From Caulobacter radicis (lineage in GTDB: Bacteria > Pseudomonadota > Alphaproteobacteria > Caulobacterales > Caulobacteraceae), in contig NZ_QDKO01000009.1 in assembly GCF_003094615.1 (NCBI RefSeq), positions 310,001 to 374,000 on the forward strand: a stretch of DNA of 64,000 nt, read 5' to 3'. The notes under the pieces are model-generated. The model saw only the letters and a program-made list of their open reading frames with translations, was not told the origin of the DNA and searched no databases. The translations under genes were made by a program, and so were the position numbers. Positions 1-9,847 of this stretch are shown piece by piece (position 1 is the first letter of the stretch; every line of letters begins with the position of its first letter).

Positions 1-2054
1 ACCGCGTCACCAAGTCCGAGAGCAAGAACTACAATCTCGAACTGAAGTACGACAACGGCGGCAACTTCACCTCGGAAGTGCGGGCCATCCGCGCCAACGG
101 CGACCGCCTGAGCATGAACGGCCAGGCCCAGGGCGACCTGTCCAACTGGCAGTACGCGCCGGACCGCTTCACGCTGTTCCGCAACGCCCAGGACCGCACC
201 CGCGGCACCTTCTATCCGAAGGCCATCTGCGACCAGTATCCGGCCAGCCAGCGCAGCAACGCCGTCACCGGCTCGGCCGGCGGCTGCTACCTGAACCCCA
301 ACCCCTTGGGCTACGGCCAGAACCCGCAGCTGCACTATGACGTCAGCGGCAAGAGCCCGGTGTGGAGCGGCTTCGACACCCCGATCTCGGGCGGCCTGGG
401 CGCAGGCAAGACCCTGCGCGACTACATGGCCAACAAGGACAGCTACGCGATCGGGGCCTTCTCGTCGGAAGGCAACAACGAAGTCGAGTCGGACATGAAC
501 GTGTTCCGCGCCGACGGTCACTACAAGTTCGACGAGAAGTTCCTGGGCTTCATCACCAAGGTCGACGCCGGCGTCCGCCAGAGCGACCGCTCGGTCAGCG
601 TCGAGCAATTCCACCTGTTCTCGGGCTTCTACGGCGGGGTTCCCGGCGCGGTGCAGGCCAACGGCGCGCCCGTTCCGGCCGGCGGCTGCATGGCCCAGTG
701 GAAGGCCATCGACGTCGTTATGAACCAGAACCAGTGCCAGGCCGGCGAGTTCGTGCCCAACCCGATCACCGGCGTGCCGGAGTTCCAGGGCTACACGGTC
801 AACCGTCCGACCAAGCTGACGACCTACAACAACGCCATCTGGGTCAACAACCTGGGCGGCGTCACCAAGGGCATGCCCGGCTTCTGGGCCATCGACCCGC
901 GTGACTTCGACGACGTGCTGGCCTTCCAGAAGAAGGTGTTCGGCGACGCCGTCCGCGTGCAGGTGCCTGGCCAGACCTACGACGTCGACCTGAAGGAACA
1001 GAGCGCCTACGGCGCCGGCGCCTTCGAGATCGGCCAGCTGTCGGGCGACTTCGGCCTGCGCGTCATCCAGACGGAACTGCTGGTGAAGCAGAACCTGACC
1101 GGCGACGTCATGAACTACGGCGACACCAACGCCGACGCCGGCGACACGGTCACCCGCCGCAAGTACACGGACTGGCTGCCGTCGTTCAACGCCACCTACG
1201 ACCTGACCGACAACATCAAGCTGCGCTTCGCCTATTCGAAGACGATGCAGCCGCTCGACCTGGGCAGCTACGGCGGCGGCCTGTCGATCTTCACCGCCGA
1301 CTGCGGCGCCAGCATGCCGAACGTTCGCTGCGTGACCGGGGCCAGCGCCTCGGGCAACCCGAACCTCGACCCGTGGCGCTCGCAGAACTTCGACGGCGCG
1401 ATCGAGTACTACTTCGGCCGGGCCTCGATGCTGAACATCTCGGCCTTCAAGCTGAAGATCGACAGCTTCGTCACCGGCGGCACCATCAAGGGCAGCTTCC
1501 CCGACCAGGACGGCGTGATCCGCCGCGAGGTCGACGTGTCGCTGCCGCTGCAAGGCGACGGCGGCGAGGTCTCGGGCGTGGAGCTGGGCGCCAAGATCGC
1601 CTTCACCGACATCATCCCGGACGTGCCGATCCTGAAGAACTTCGGCGTCGACACCAACTACACCTACTCGCCCAGCGAGGAGTCGCGTCTGGACCTGAAG
1701 GGCGACAAGCTGCCGTTCTTCGACAACTCCAAGCACCAGTTCAACCTGGTCGGCTGGTACCAGGACGACAAGCTGCAGGCGCGCGTGGCCTACAACTACC
1801 GCACCGATCGCCTGTCCGGCACCATGGGCGGCGGCGGCCAGCGGGTGATCCCCATCTACCAGGGCTCCACCGGCTACGTCGACGTCAACGTCAGCTACGA
1901 CGTCCGCAAGGACGTGACGGTCTACTTCAACGGCTCGAACGTCACCGGCGAGATCGAGGACTACTACCTGCGTTTCGCCAAGGGCAAGGAACAGTACTCG
2001 TCGCAGAACGAGTTCGAGCCCCGCTACACGATCGGTCTCCGCGCCAAGTGGTGA
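1..2054 (+). CDS. TonB-dependent receptor, C-terminal part (5' end outside window)
   Basis: The reading frame is open from the first bases of the window, so the gene begins upstream; about 680 codons are visible. The protein consists of alternating aromatic-rich strands and long loops and ends in an aromatic residue (...GLRAKW), as expected of an outer-membrane beta-barrel that needs TonB-ExbBD. The N-terminal plug and TonB box are not in view. Two flavin halogenases and a PiuC-type hydroxylase follow directly, a neighbourhood typical of receptor/halogenase loci in Caulobacterales and Xanthomonadales. The ligand cannot be read from sequence. A strong hairpin terminator follows the stop codon, so the receptor is probably transcribed separately from the halogenases. 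Confidence 0.9.
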   Translation, partial: RVTKSESKNYNLELKYDNGGNFTSEVRAIRANGDRLSMNGQAQGDLSNWQYAPDRFTLFRNAQDRTRGTFYPKAICDQYPASQRSNAVTGSAGGCYLNPNPLGYGQNPQLHYDVSGKSPVWSGFDTPISGGLGAGKTLRDYMANKDSYAIGAFSSEGNNEVESDMNVFRADGHYKFDEKFLGFITKVDAGVRQSDRSVSVEQFHLFSGFYGGVPGAVQANGAPVPAGGCMAQWKAIDVVMNQNQCQAGEFVPNPITGVPEFQGYTVNRPTKLTTYNNAIWVNNLGGVTKGMPGFWAIDPRDFDDVLAFQKKVFGDAVRVQVPGQTYDVDLKEQSAYGAGAFEIGQLSGDFGLRVIQTELLVKQNLTGDVMNYGDTNADAGDTVTRRKYTDWLPSFNATYDLTDNIKLRFAYSKTMQPLDLGSYGGGLSIFTADCGASMPNVRCVTGASASGNPNLDPWRSQNFDGAIEYYFGRASMLNISAFKLKIDSFVTGGTIKGSFPDQDGVIRREVDVSLPLQGDGGEVSGVELGAKIAFTDIIPDVPILKNFGVDTNYTYSPSEESRLDLKGDKLPFFDNSKHQFNLVGWYQDDKLQARVAYNYRTDRLSGTMGGGGQRVIPIYQGSTGYVDVNVSYDVRKDVTVYFNGSNVTGEIEDYYLRFAKGKEQYSSQNEFEPRYTIGLRAKW

Positions 2055-2076
2055 TCTGAAGCCTTCCTCCCTGCGC

Positions 2077-2120
2077 CCGCCGTGGCGGCCCTTCGGGGTC
2101 GCCACGGCGGCTCTTTTTGT
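2077..2120 (+). terminator. Rho-independent terminator of the TonB receptor gene
   Basis: A perfect 11-bp stem (2077-2087 pairing with 2100-2110) with a 12-nt loop is followed by a T-rich run (CTCTTTTTG). It lies 22 bp after the receptor stop codon. Confidence 0.85.
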
Positions 2121-2140
2121 TTGGGAGGCAGCTATTCAAC

Positions 2141-2207
2141 GGCGCTTTCGGGCGCCAGTTTTCCGGTTCGGCCATCGGCGCTTTCCGGCGTCGATTTTCC
2201 GGTTCGG
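2141..2207 (+). repeat. Two 31-bp direct repeats (period 36) before the first halogenase gene
   Basis: Copies at 2141-2171 and 2177-2207 agree at 27 of 31 positions and both end in TTTTCCGGTTCGG. They fill the leader between the receptor terminator and the halogenase Shine-Dalgarno sequence. The period is a multiple of three and the frame is open, so they could be read as an N-terminal extension. However, the Rossmann fold starts in the normal place after the downstream ATG, so a regulatory role is more likely. Confidence 0.6.
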
Positions 2208-2219
2208 GGAGGACCGGCC

Positions 2220-3758
2220 ATGAGCGAAGACGTCCGCAACGGGCGCATCCGCAGCATCGTCATCGTCGGCGGGGGCACCGCCGGCTGGATGGCGGCCGCG
2301 AGCCTGCGCCGCCATTTCGGCAAGGCGCCGATCGACATCACCCTGGTCGAGAGTTCCGAGATCGGCACGATCGGGGTGGGCGAGGCGACCATCCCCACCA
2401 TCCGCAATTTCTACCAGTCGCTGGGCCTGGACGACCTGGAGGTGCTGCGCGCCACGCAGGGCACGTGCAAGCTGGGCATCCGCTTCAAGGACTGGATGGC
2501 CCCGGGCTCGGCCTTCATCCATCCCTTCAGCCTGTACGGCCAGGACCTGAACGGCGTTCCCTTCCAGCACTATTGGCTGAAGGCCCGCGCCTCCGCCGAC
2601 GTGGGCGAAATGGGCGAGTATTCGCTGGGCGCCAGCCTGGCGGCGGCGGGCAAGTTCACCGTGCCGACCGCCAATCCGCCCTCCAGCCTGTCGGTGTTCG
2701 ACTGGGCGCTGCACTTCGACGCGGCCCTGTTCGCCCAGCTGATGCGCCGCGTGGCCGAGGCCAACGGCGTCAGGCGCATCGACGCCAAGGTCGTGAAGGT
2801 CAACCTGCGCCCAGAGGACGGTTTCGTCGCCTCGCTGGACCTGCATACAGGCGCAAACATCGAGGGCGAGCTCTTCATCGACTGCTCGGGCTTTCGCGGC
2901 CTGCTGATCGAGGAGGTGCTGGGAACCGGCTACGAGGACTGGTCGCGGTGGCTGTTCTGCGACCGGGCGCTGGCCGTGCAGAGCCAGCCTCCGGAGGGCG
3001 CGCAGCCTCCGCCCTATACCGACGTCACCGCCCACAGCGCCGGCTGGCGCTGGCGCATTCCGCTGCAGCACCGCTACGGCAACGGCTACGTCTATTCGAG
3101 CCGCCACATCGACGACGAGGCCGCCAAGGCCGAGCTGGTCGCCGCCGTGCCAGACCGGCTGCTGCACGAGCCGCGCCTGATCCGCTTCACCCCCGGCCGC
3201 CGCAAGCAGGTGTGGAACCGCAACGTCGTGGCCCTGGGCCTGGCGTCGGGCTTCCTCGAGCCGCTGGAGAGCACCTCGATCGCGCTGATCGAGACGGGCA
3301 TCGAGAAGCTCAAGGCCCTGTTCCCGGACCGTAGCTTCGATCCGGCCGTGGTCGACGAGTTCAACGACTGGTCCCGCCGCGAGATGGAGCGGGTGCGCGA
3401 CTTCGTGGTGCTGCACTACAAGGCCGCCCAGCGGGGCGACACGCCGTTCTGGCGCACCACCCGCGACGCCGACATCCCCGAGACCCTGGCCCGCAAGGTC
3501 GAGCTGTTCCGCTCGCGTGGGCACATCGCTCGCTACCGCTGGGAGATGTTCCAGCCGCCCAGCTGGCTGGCGATCTTCGCCGGCTTCGACATCCTGCCGG
3601 GCGGCTGGGATCCGGCGCTGGACGGGATCGACGGGCAGGCCCTGGCCGCCAGCCTCAACCAGATGCGGGCGGGCGTGGCCCGGGCGGTGGCCCAGGCCCC
3701 CACCCACGGCGATTTCCTGCGCCGCTATGTCGGCGCGGCGCCGGCGGCGGCCGAATAG
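2220..3758 (+). CDS. Flavin-dependent tryptophan halogenase-like protein
   Basis: 512 residues, near the family length. The FADH2-binding motif GGGTAG is at residues 17-22. A lysine (Lys84) lies where the catalytic lysine of PrnA-type halogenases is found, and the family WxWxIP signature appears as WRWRIPLQHR. These enzymes use reduced flavin, O2 and halide to halogenate indole-type or other aromatic substrates. BrvH from Brevundimonas, a relative with similar gene context, brominates free indole in vitro. I chose the ATG at 2220 because GGGGAGG lies 7 nt upstream and the Rossmann fold starts about 12 residues in; an upstream GTG at 2082 would begin inside the terminator. The substrate is not predictable. 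A second halogenase follows after 38 bp, probably in the same operon. Confidence 0.85.
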   Translation: MSEDVRNGRIRSIVIVGGGTAGWMAAASLRRHFGKAPIDITLVESSEIGTIGVGEATIPTIRNFYQSLGLDDLEVLRATQGTCKLGIRFKDWMAPGSAFIHPFSLYGQDLNGVPFQHYWLKARASADVGEMGEYSLGASLAAAGKFTVPTANPPSSLSVFDWALHFDAALFAQLMRRVAEANGVRRIDAKVVKVNLRPEDGFVASLDLHTGANIEGELFIDCSGFRGLLIEEVLGTGYEDWSRWLFCDRALAVQSQPPEGAQPPPYTDVTAHSAGWRWRIPLQHRYGNGYVYSSRHIDDEAAKAELVAAVPDRLLHEPRLIRFTPGRRKQVWNRNVVALGLASGFLEPLESTSIALIETGIEKLKALFPDRSFDPAVVDEFNDWSRREMERVRDFVVLHYKAAQRGDTPFWRTTRDADIPETLARKVELFRSRGHIARYRWEMFQPPSWLAIFAGFDILPGGWDPALDGIDGQALAASLNQMRAGVARAVAQAPTHGDFLRRYVGAAPAAAE

Positions 3759-3796
3759 ACAAGAACGACAAGAAACAAGCGTACGGGAGACGGCCG

Positions 3797-5326
3797 ATGG
3801 CCAACAATCTGCGGAAGATCGTGATCGTGGGCGGCGGCTCGGCCGGCTGGATCACGGCGGCGATGATCAGCCACTATCTCAAGGACAGCCCCTGCGAGAT
3901 CGAGCTGATCGAGTCCGAGCAGATCGGCATCATCGGCGTGGGCGAAAGCACCATCCCGCCGTTCCTCCAGCTGATCCGCAGCCTGGGGATCGACGAGAAG
4001 GAGTTCATGCAGGAGACCCAGGCCGCCTTCAAGCTGGCCATCCGGTTCGAGAACTGGCGCCAGAAGGGCGAGGTCTACTACCACCCGTTCGGCCTGATCG
4101 GCGGTCTGGTGGACGTGCACGAGTTCTACCAGGTCTGGCTGCGCGGCAAGGCCGAGGGCCATCCGTCCAGCCTGCAGGACTTCGCCCCGGCCTCGGTGAT
4201 GGCCGATCGCTGGAAGTTCATGTCGCCGGCCATGGCCCCGCGCACCATGCTGGCCAACGCCAACTACGCCGTGCACATCGACGCGGCCCTGCTGGCCAAG
4301 TTCCTGCGCAAGTTCGCCGAGGCCCGGGGCGTCAAGCGCACCGAGGGCATCGTCAAGGACGTGGCCACCCGTCCCGACGGCTTCATCGAGAAGGTGATCC
4401 TGCAGGACGGCCGCGAGGCCTCAGGCGACCTCTTCATCGACTGCTCGGGCTTCCGTTCGCTACTCAGCGGCAAGACCCTGGGCACCGAGTTCCTCGACTG
4501 GTCGGACGTGCTGCTGAACGACCGGGCCATCGCGGTGCAGACCGCCAACATCCAGGACCCGCACCCCTACACCCTGGCCCAGGCCCAAGACGCCGGCTGG
4601 CGCTGGCGCATCCCGCTGCAGCACCGGGCCGGCAACGGCTACGTCTATTGCAGCCAGTATTGCAGCGACGACGAGGCCCTGGCCACGCTGATGAGCCAGG
4701 TCGAGGGCGAGGCGGTGCGCGATCCCTGGCTGGTGCCGTTCAAGACCGGCATGCGCAAGCAGCTGTTCAACAAGAACTGCGTGGCCATCGGCCTGGCCGG
4801 CGGCTTCATCGAGCCGCTGGAGTCGACCGCCCTGCACCTGATCTATCGCGGCGTCGACTACCTGCTGCGGTTCTTCCCCGATCGCGACTGCGATCCGTTG
4901 CTGGCGGCCGAGTACAACAGGCGCATGCAGGTCGACTACGAGGAGATCCGCGACTTCATCGTGCTGCACTACTTCACGACCAAGCGCGACGACACGCCGT
5001 TCTGGCGCGCCTACCAGCAGGTGACGCCGCCCGAGAGCCTGCGCGAGCGGATCGAGCTGTTCAAGGCCAGCGGCGTGCTGCGCGACGGCGTCGACGACAT
5101 GTTCCGCGCCCCCAGCTGGCAGTCGGTGATGGAGGGCATGGGCATCCGGCCCAAGCGCTACCAGCAGCTGGTCGACACCCTGCCGGCCGGGGTGGTGAAG
5201 GGGCTGCTCGACAAGTCGGCCCCGATGCTCAGCGAGCTGGTGGACACCCTGCCCAGCCACGGCGACTTCCTGCGCCAGCACTGCCCGGCGCCGGTGCCCG
5301 AGGCGCTGCTGAAGAAGGCGGGGTAG
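3797..5326 (+). CDS. Flavin-dependent tryptophan halogenase-like protein, second copy
   Basis: 509 residues, clearly paralogous to the preceding protein along its whole length. It has GGGSAG at residues 12-17, Lys79 in FKLAIRF (the same number as the catalytic lysine of PrnA) and the WRWRIPLQHR signature. A GGGAGA ribosome site precedes the ATG. The two copies diverge in the substrate-side middle region, which suggests different substrates or a division of labour. It is convergent with the hydroxylase gene downstream, with a short palindromic repeat between them. Confidence 0.85.
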   Translation: MANNLRKIVIVGGGSAGWITAAMISHYLKDSPCEIELIESEQIGIIGVGESTIPPFLQLIRSLGIDEKEFMQETQAAFKLAIRFENWRQKGEVYYHPFGLIGGLVDVHEFYQVWLRGKAEGHPSSLQDFAPASVMADRWKFMSPAMAPRTMLANANYAVHIDAALLAKFLRKFAEARGVKRTEGIVKDVATRPDGFIEKVILQDGREASGDLFIDCSGFRSLLSGKTLGTEFLDWSDVLLNDRAIAVQTANIQDPHPYTLAQAQDAGWRWRIPLQHRAGNGYVYCSQYCSDDEALATLMSQVEGEAVRDPWLVPFKTGMRKQLFNKNCVAIGLAGGFIEPLESTALHLIYRGVDYLLRFFPDRDCDPLLAAEYNRRMQVDYEEIRDFIVLHYFTTKRDDTPFWRAYQQVTPPESLRERIELFKASGVLRDGVDDMFRAPSWQSVMEGMGIRPKRYQQLVDTLPAGVVKGLLDKSAPMLSELVDTLPSHGDFLRQHCPAPVPEALLKKAG

Positions 5327-5336
5327 ATCGTTTTAC

Positions 5337-5355
5337 CCTCTCCCCACGGGAGAGG
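5337..5355. repeat. Short GC-rich palindrome of the recurrent intergenic family
   Basis: Arms CCTCTCCC/GGGAGAGG (8 bp) with a CAC loop between the convergent halogenase and hydroxylase genes. The sequence resembles the larger palindromic elements near 6.2, 24.8 and 47.2 kb. It lacks a clear T-run, so it is not a classical terminator. Confidence 0.6.
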
Positions 5356-5364
5356 TTTCCCAAC

Positions 5365-6048
5365 CTACACCTCGGCCCACATCCGCAGCAGGTTGTGATA
5401 GGTCCCGGTCAGCGACAGCACCGACGGGTCGGCCTGGCCGACCTGGCCGGCCAGGCGCTGGATCGAGACGTCCATGTCCAGCATCAGGGCCCGCTTGGCG
5501 TCGTCGCGCACCAGGCTCTGGATCCAGAAGAAGCTGGCGGTGCGAGTTCCGCGCGTGACCGGGGTCACGTGGTGCAGGCTCGAGGCCGGATAGAGGATCA
5601 GCGAGCCGGCCGGCAGTTTGACCAGGTGGCTGCCGTAGGTGTCGTCGACCACCAGCTCGCCGCCGTCGTAGTCGTCGGGATCGCTCAGGAACAGGGTGGC
5701 CGACAGGTCGGTGCGGATCTGGGCGCCGGTGGCGGGGTTGCGGCGGATCGAGTTGTCGACATGGTCGCCGAAGCCCATGCCCTCGCCGTAGCGGTTGAAC
5801 AGCGGCGGCAGGATGGTGTGGGGCAGGGCGGCCGACACGAACAGCGGATTGGCTTGCAGGGCCTGGACGATGATCGCCCCCACCTCGCGGGCGGCCGGGC
5901 CGTCCTGCGGCAGCTGCTGGTTGTTCTTGGCCATGGCCGCCTGGAAGCCCGAGGTGGCGTTGCCGTCGACCCACGGCGCCGCGTCGATGACCGCCCGGCA
6001 GTGGGCGACTTCGTCGGGGCTCAGCACGTCGGGGATCTGCAGCATCAT
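5365..6048 (-). CDS. PKHD-type Fe(II)/2-oxoglutarate hydroxylase, PiuC/YbiX family
   Basis: 227 residues, the usual PiuC length. The double-stranded beta-helix metal site is visible: His96-x-Asp98 in GDHVDNS, a distal His in SSLHHVTP near residue 158, and an Arg in TRTASFF for 2-oxoglutarate. The family hydroxylates unknown substrates and is often iron-regulated and linked to siderophore TonB receptors (PiuA-PiuC). Here it lies next to a receptor/halogenase locus, so it may act on the same imported or modified compound; that part is inference. Confidence 0.85.
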   Translation of the reverse strand: MMLQIPDVLSPDEVAHCRAVIDAAPWVDGNATSGFQAAMAKNNQQLPQDGPAAREVGAIIVQALQANPLFVSAALPHTILPPLFNRYGEGMGFGDHVDNSIRRNPATGAQIRTDLSATLFLSDPDDYDGGELVVDDTYGSHLVKLPAGSLILYPASSLHHVTPVTRGTRTASFFWIQSLVRDDAKRALMLDMDVSIQRLAGQVGQADPSVLSLTGTYHNLLRMWAEV

Positions 6049-6149
6049 GGCGGGGCGGCCCTAAGTCGTCTTGTGCTCAGGCTTTAGGCCCTGAGACCGC
6101 GCGCGGCAATGCGAACGCCTCGCAGAAGATTGCGTAAGGTGGAAAGATG

Positions 6150-6260
6150 CTCCCCCTGAAGGGGGAGCTGTCGCGGAGCGACTGAGGGGGAAGTCGTTGC
6201 GGCGGCTCAGAAGCCGCTTCCCCCTCCGGCCCTTCGGGCCACCTCCCCCTTCAGGGGGAG
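6150..6260. repeat. Composite palindromic intergenic element
   Basis: Two copies of an 18-bp palindrome, CTCCCCCT-N2-AGGGGGAG, lie at 6150-6167 and 6243-6260. Between them are nested inverted repeats, including AGGGGGAAG/CTTCCCCCT and GGCCCTTCGGGCC. The layout matches elements at 24796-24932 and 47138-47266, so this is a dispersed non-coding repeat. Here it separates two leftward genes rather than convergent ones. Confidence 0.7.
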
Positions 6261-6264
6261 GATC

Positions 6265-6576
6265 TCAGAACAGCCACCGCCTTGGGTACTTGTCGCCAAG
6301 GGCCCGGGCCTCTCCGGTCTTCAGGCCCAGCTCGCGCATGCGGTAGGCCAGGATCTGGCGCATGGCGTCGACCGGCTCGCGGCCGTCGACGGGGCTGGAG
6401 GCGATCGTCCCGGCCTGCTGGGCCAGATCCGTCGCCGCCCATTCGGCCAGGGCCCGGTCGGCCTTGCCGACGGCGAAGTAGTGCGGGACGGGCGTGCGTT
6501 CGCCGGGAACCTCGACCATCACGGCGATCACCCAGCCCTGGGGGATCATGTCGGCGTCGGGGCGTTGGCGGAACAT
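6265..6576 (-). CDS. Small hypothetical protein
   Basis: 103 residues, with no family I recognise. It has no signal peptide or membrane segment. The first half reads as a beta-rich segment containing VPHYFAVGKADRALAEWAA, which is compatible with a small domain that acts on or binds something else; the second half is helical. It lies 31 bp after the start-proximal end of the next leftward gene region and could be co-transcribed with the secreted protein upstream. Codon usage matches neighbouring genes. Confidence 0.6.
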   Translation of the reverse strand: MFRQRPDADMIPQGWVIAVMVEVPGERTPVPHYFAVGKADRALAEWAATDLAQQAGTIASSPVDGREPVDAMRQILAYRMRELGLKTGEARALGDKYPRRWLF

Positions 6577-6607
6577 GGGCCGGATGTAGCGGGACGGCGG
6601 CCGTCGT

Positions 6608-7474
6608 TCAATTGCCCCCGTGGCTGCCCCCGTCGTTGCCGCCGCCGTGCGCGGGGCCGTCGTCCTTGCAGATGCCGGTGATCACGCAGAACTGGGTGTC
6701 GAGCAGGTTGCGGATCGCCACGCCGGCGGCCTGGGCTTCGTTGCCGTTCTGGTAGCGGAAGGTTGCCCGGGCCCTGATCAGCGACTGGCCGACCGGCCCC
6801 TCGTAGAAGCCGACGGCGGCTTCGAGGTCGGCGGAGCTCATCTCGCGGGCCAGGGCGCGGCCGGCGGCCTCGACCATGATCTGGCGCGCCTTGGGCCGGG
6901 CCTCCTGCAACATGTCGTACACGGCGCGCCGCTGCTCGGCGGGGATCGGCTTGTCGGTCCGGTAGAGCAGGGAGCCGCCATAGGCCATCATCTCGGTCTC
7001 TGCGTCGTCGCCGATGCGCATGGCCAGCGCCAGCCGGCGGCCGAGCAACTGGTCGGTCAGGGCGGGCATGGGGCCGGAGACGGCCTTCTCCTCCCGGGGC
7101 GGCGAGAAGGTGATGGGGATCGACACCGTCGTCGGGGTCGGCTGGCCGCAGCGGATTTCAGGCTTGAACTCCATCAGCGGGCGGAGGCTGACGGCTGCTT
7201 CGCCAAAGCCCATGCCCGGCGGGGTTTCGGAGATGACGAAGCACTCGCTGGCCTTGCCCTGGGTGTCGACCGTGCACTGGATGACGACCCGGCCGCCCTG
7301 GCGCTTGGCCGCGGCCTGGGGCGGATAGGCCCACATGATGTCGTCGGGCGACAGCGGGGTCTTCCAGTCGGCGCGGACCTTGGGAATCGATGGATCGCCG
7401 CCTGCGGGGCAGTCCGTATCCACGCTGGCGGCAGTCGCCGCGGCCAAGGCCAGCGCTGCGATCAGAAAGCTCAT
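6608..7474 (-). CDS. Secreted TonB-C-like / DUF2059-like protein
   Basis: 288 residues. A short signal peptide (MSFLIAALALAAATAAS) precedes a region at about 45-125 with the TonB C-terminal pattern YPPQAAAKRQGGRVVIQCTV, in which a small RxxG/GxVxV unit is followed by a conserved beta-strand. The C-terminal part, about 180-250, contains SSADLEAAVGFYEGPVGQSL, which resembles DUF2059. The last 20 residues are rich in Gly, His and Asn. It has no transmembrane anchor, so it is not a functional TonB; it is more likely a periplasmic protein that uses the same fold. Function unknown. Confidence 0.65.
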   Translation of the reverse strand: MSFLIAALALAAATAASVDTDCPAGGDPSIPKVRADWKTPLSPDDIMWAYPPQAAAKRQGGRVVIQCTVDTQGKASECFVISETPPGMGFGEAAVSLRPLMEFKPEIRCGQPTPTTVSIPITFSPPREEKAVSGPMPALTDQLLGRRLALAMRIGDDAETEMMAYGGSLLYRTDKPIPAEQRRAVYDMLQEARPKARQIMVEAAGRALAREMSSADLEAAVGFYEGPVGQSLIRARATFRYQNGNEAQAAGVAIRNLLDTQFCVITGICKDDGPAHGGGNDGGSHGGN

Positions 7475-7570
7475 TCACCCGTCCCCCGACTCCAAGGTTC
7501 GTTGCTAGTGGAGCTTGGCCGTTGGAGCAACCTGGGTGCGAGCGCGAGGTGACGGTCCCGCGTGATCGGC

Positions 7571-7604
7571 AAAGAAAAAGGGCGGAGCCTCGCGGCCCCG
7601 CCCT
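7571..7604 (-). terminator. Terminator of groESL
   Basis: Read leftward, AGGGCGG-G-GCC pairs with GGC-T-CCGCCCT around a GCGA loop, followed by TTTTTCTTT. It lies 30 bp past the groEL stop codon. Confidence 0.85.
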
Positions 7605-7633
7605 TCTCTTGTCGGTTCAGGTAACCGGATTTC

Positions 7634-9295
<1,662 letters not shown>

Positions 9296-9339
9296 CTAGA
9301 AAATTTCGGAGGCGGAAAGCAGTCCGGATGGGAAGCCGA

Positions 9340-9630
9340 TTAGGCTTCGACCACGCCCAGGACGTCGCTTTCCTTCATGATCAGGAGGTCCTGACCGTCG
9401 ACCTTCACTTCGGTGCCCGACCACTTGCCGAACAGGATGCGGTCGCCGGCCTTCAGGTCGAGAGCGACGATGTCGCCCTTGTCGTTGCGGGCGCCGGGGC
9501 CCACGGCGACGACTTCACCTTCCTGGGGCTTTTCCTTGGCGGTGTCGGGGATGATGATCCCGCCCTTGGTCTTGGTTTCTTCTTCGACGCGCTTCACGAG
9601 GACGCGGTCGCCCAGGGGACGAAACTTCAT
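9340..9630 (-). CDS. groES: Co-chaperonin GroES (10 kDa)
   Basis: 96 residues beginning [18 protein letters not shown], the standard GroES start. The mobile loop ([18 protein letters not shown]) and the [18 protein letters not shown] end are intact. The ATG at 9630 has GGAGAA 7 nt upstream; the longer frame reaching 9708 would run into the CIRCE operator and is rejected. GroES caps the GroEL ring. Confidence 0.97.
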   Translation of the reverse strand: MKFRPLGDRVLVKRVEEETKTKGGIIIPDTAKEKPQEGEVVAVGPGARNDKGDIVALDLKAGDRILFGKWSGTEVKVDGQDLLIMKESDVLGVVEA

Positions 9631-9691
9631 GTGTCTTCTCCGTCGGAACGGTTTCTGTAAAAGGCTTTCGTAGGCCGAGGGAGCGTCGCTG

Positions 9692-9718
9692 TTAGCAGTC
9701 GCTCCCATCGAGTGCCAA
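9692..9718 (-). promoter_or_regulatory. CIRCE operator (HrcA site) of groESL
   Basis: On the plus strand this reads TTAGCAGTC-N9-GAGTGCCAA. The consensus is TTAGCACTC-N9-GAGTGCTAA, so each arm has one mismatch. It lies in the groES 5' leader, where HrcA binding represses transcription at normal temperature. Confidence 0.9.
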
Positions 9719-9730
9719 CGTCGGTCACGA

Positions 9731-9758
9731 GTTAGGCGCCGCCCCCTGGTGAGTCAAG
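9731..9758 (-). promoter_or_regulatory. Probable heat-shock/housekeeping promoter of groESL
   Basis: Read leftward, CTTGAC is followed after about 16 nt by CCTAAC. The -35 fits both sigma70 (TTGAC) and sigma32 (CTTGA) recognition. Transcription from here would start just upstream of the CIRCE palindrome, so HrcA would block it. Confidence 0.55.
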
Positions 9759-9847
9759 GACGGCGGCCGCGAAGTTTTTGCGATCCCGGTTAATTGGCAC
9801 GGTGAATTGGCAAGGTGAACGGCGGGCGCGAAAGGGAGGAGTTCTCG

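Noticed and set aside
2082..2219. Upstream start for the first halogenase
   Set aside because: The GTG lies in the receptor terminator and has no ribosome site; the ATG at 2220 does.
3517..6087. 856-residue plus-strand frame across the halogenase region
   Set aside because: Low-complexity Arg/Pro/Gly translation in a shifted frame over two real genes; typical of GC-rich DNA.
9792..9817. 13-bp direct repeat AATTGGCA-C/A-GGTG before the VOC gene
   Set aside because: Real, but only two short copies upstream of the ribosome site with no other support; possibly chance.
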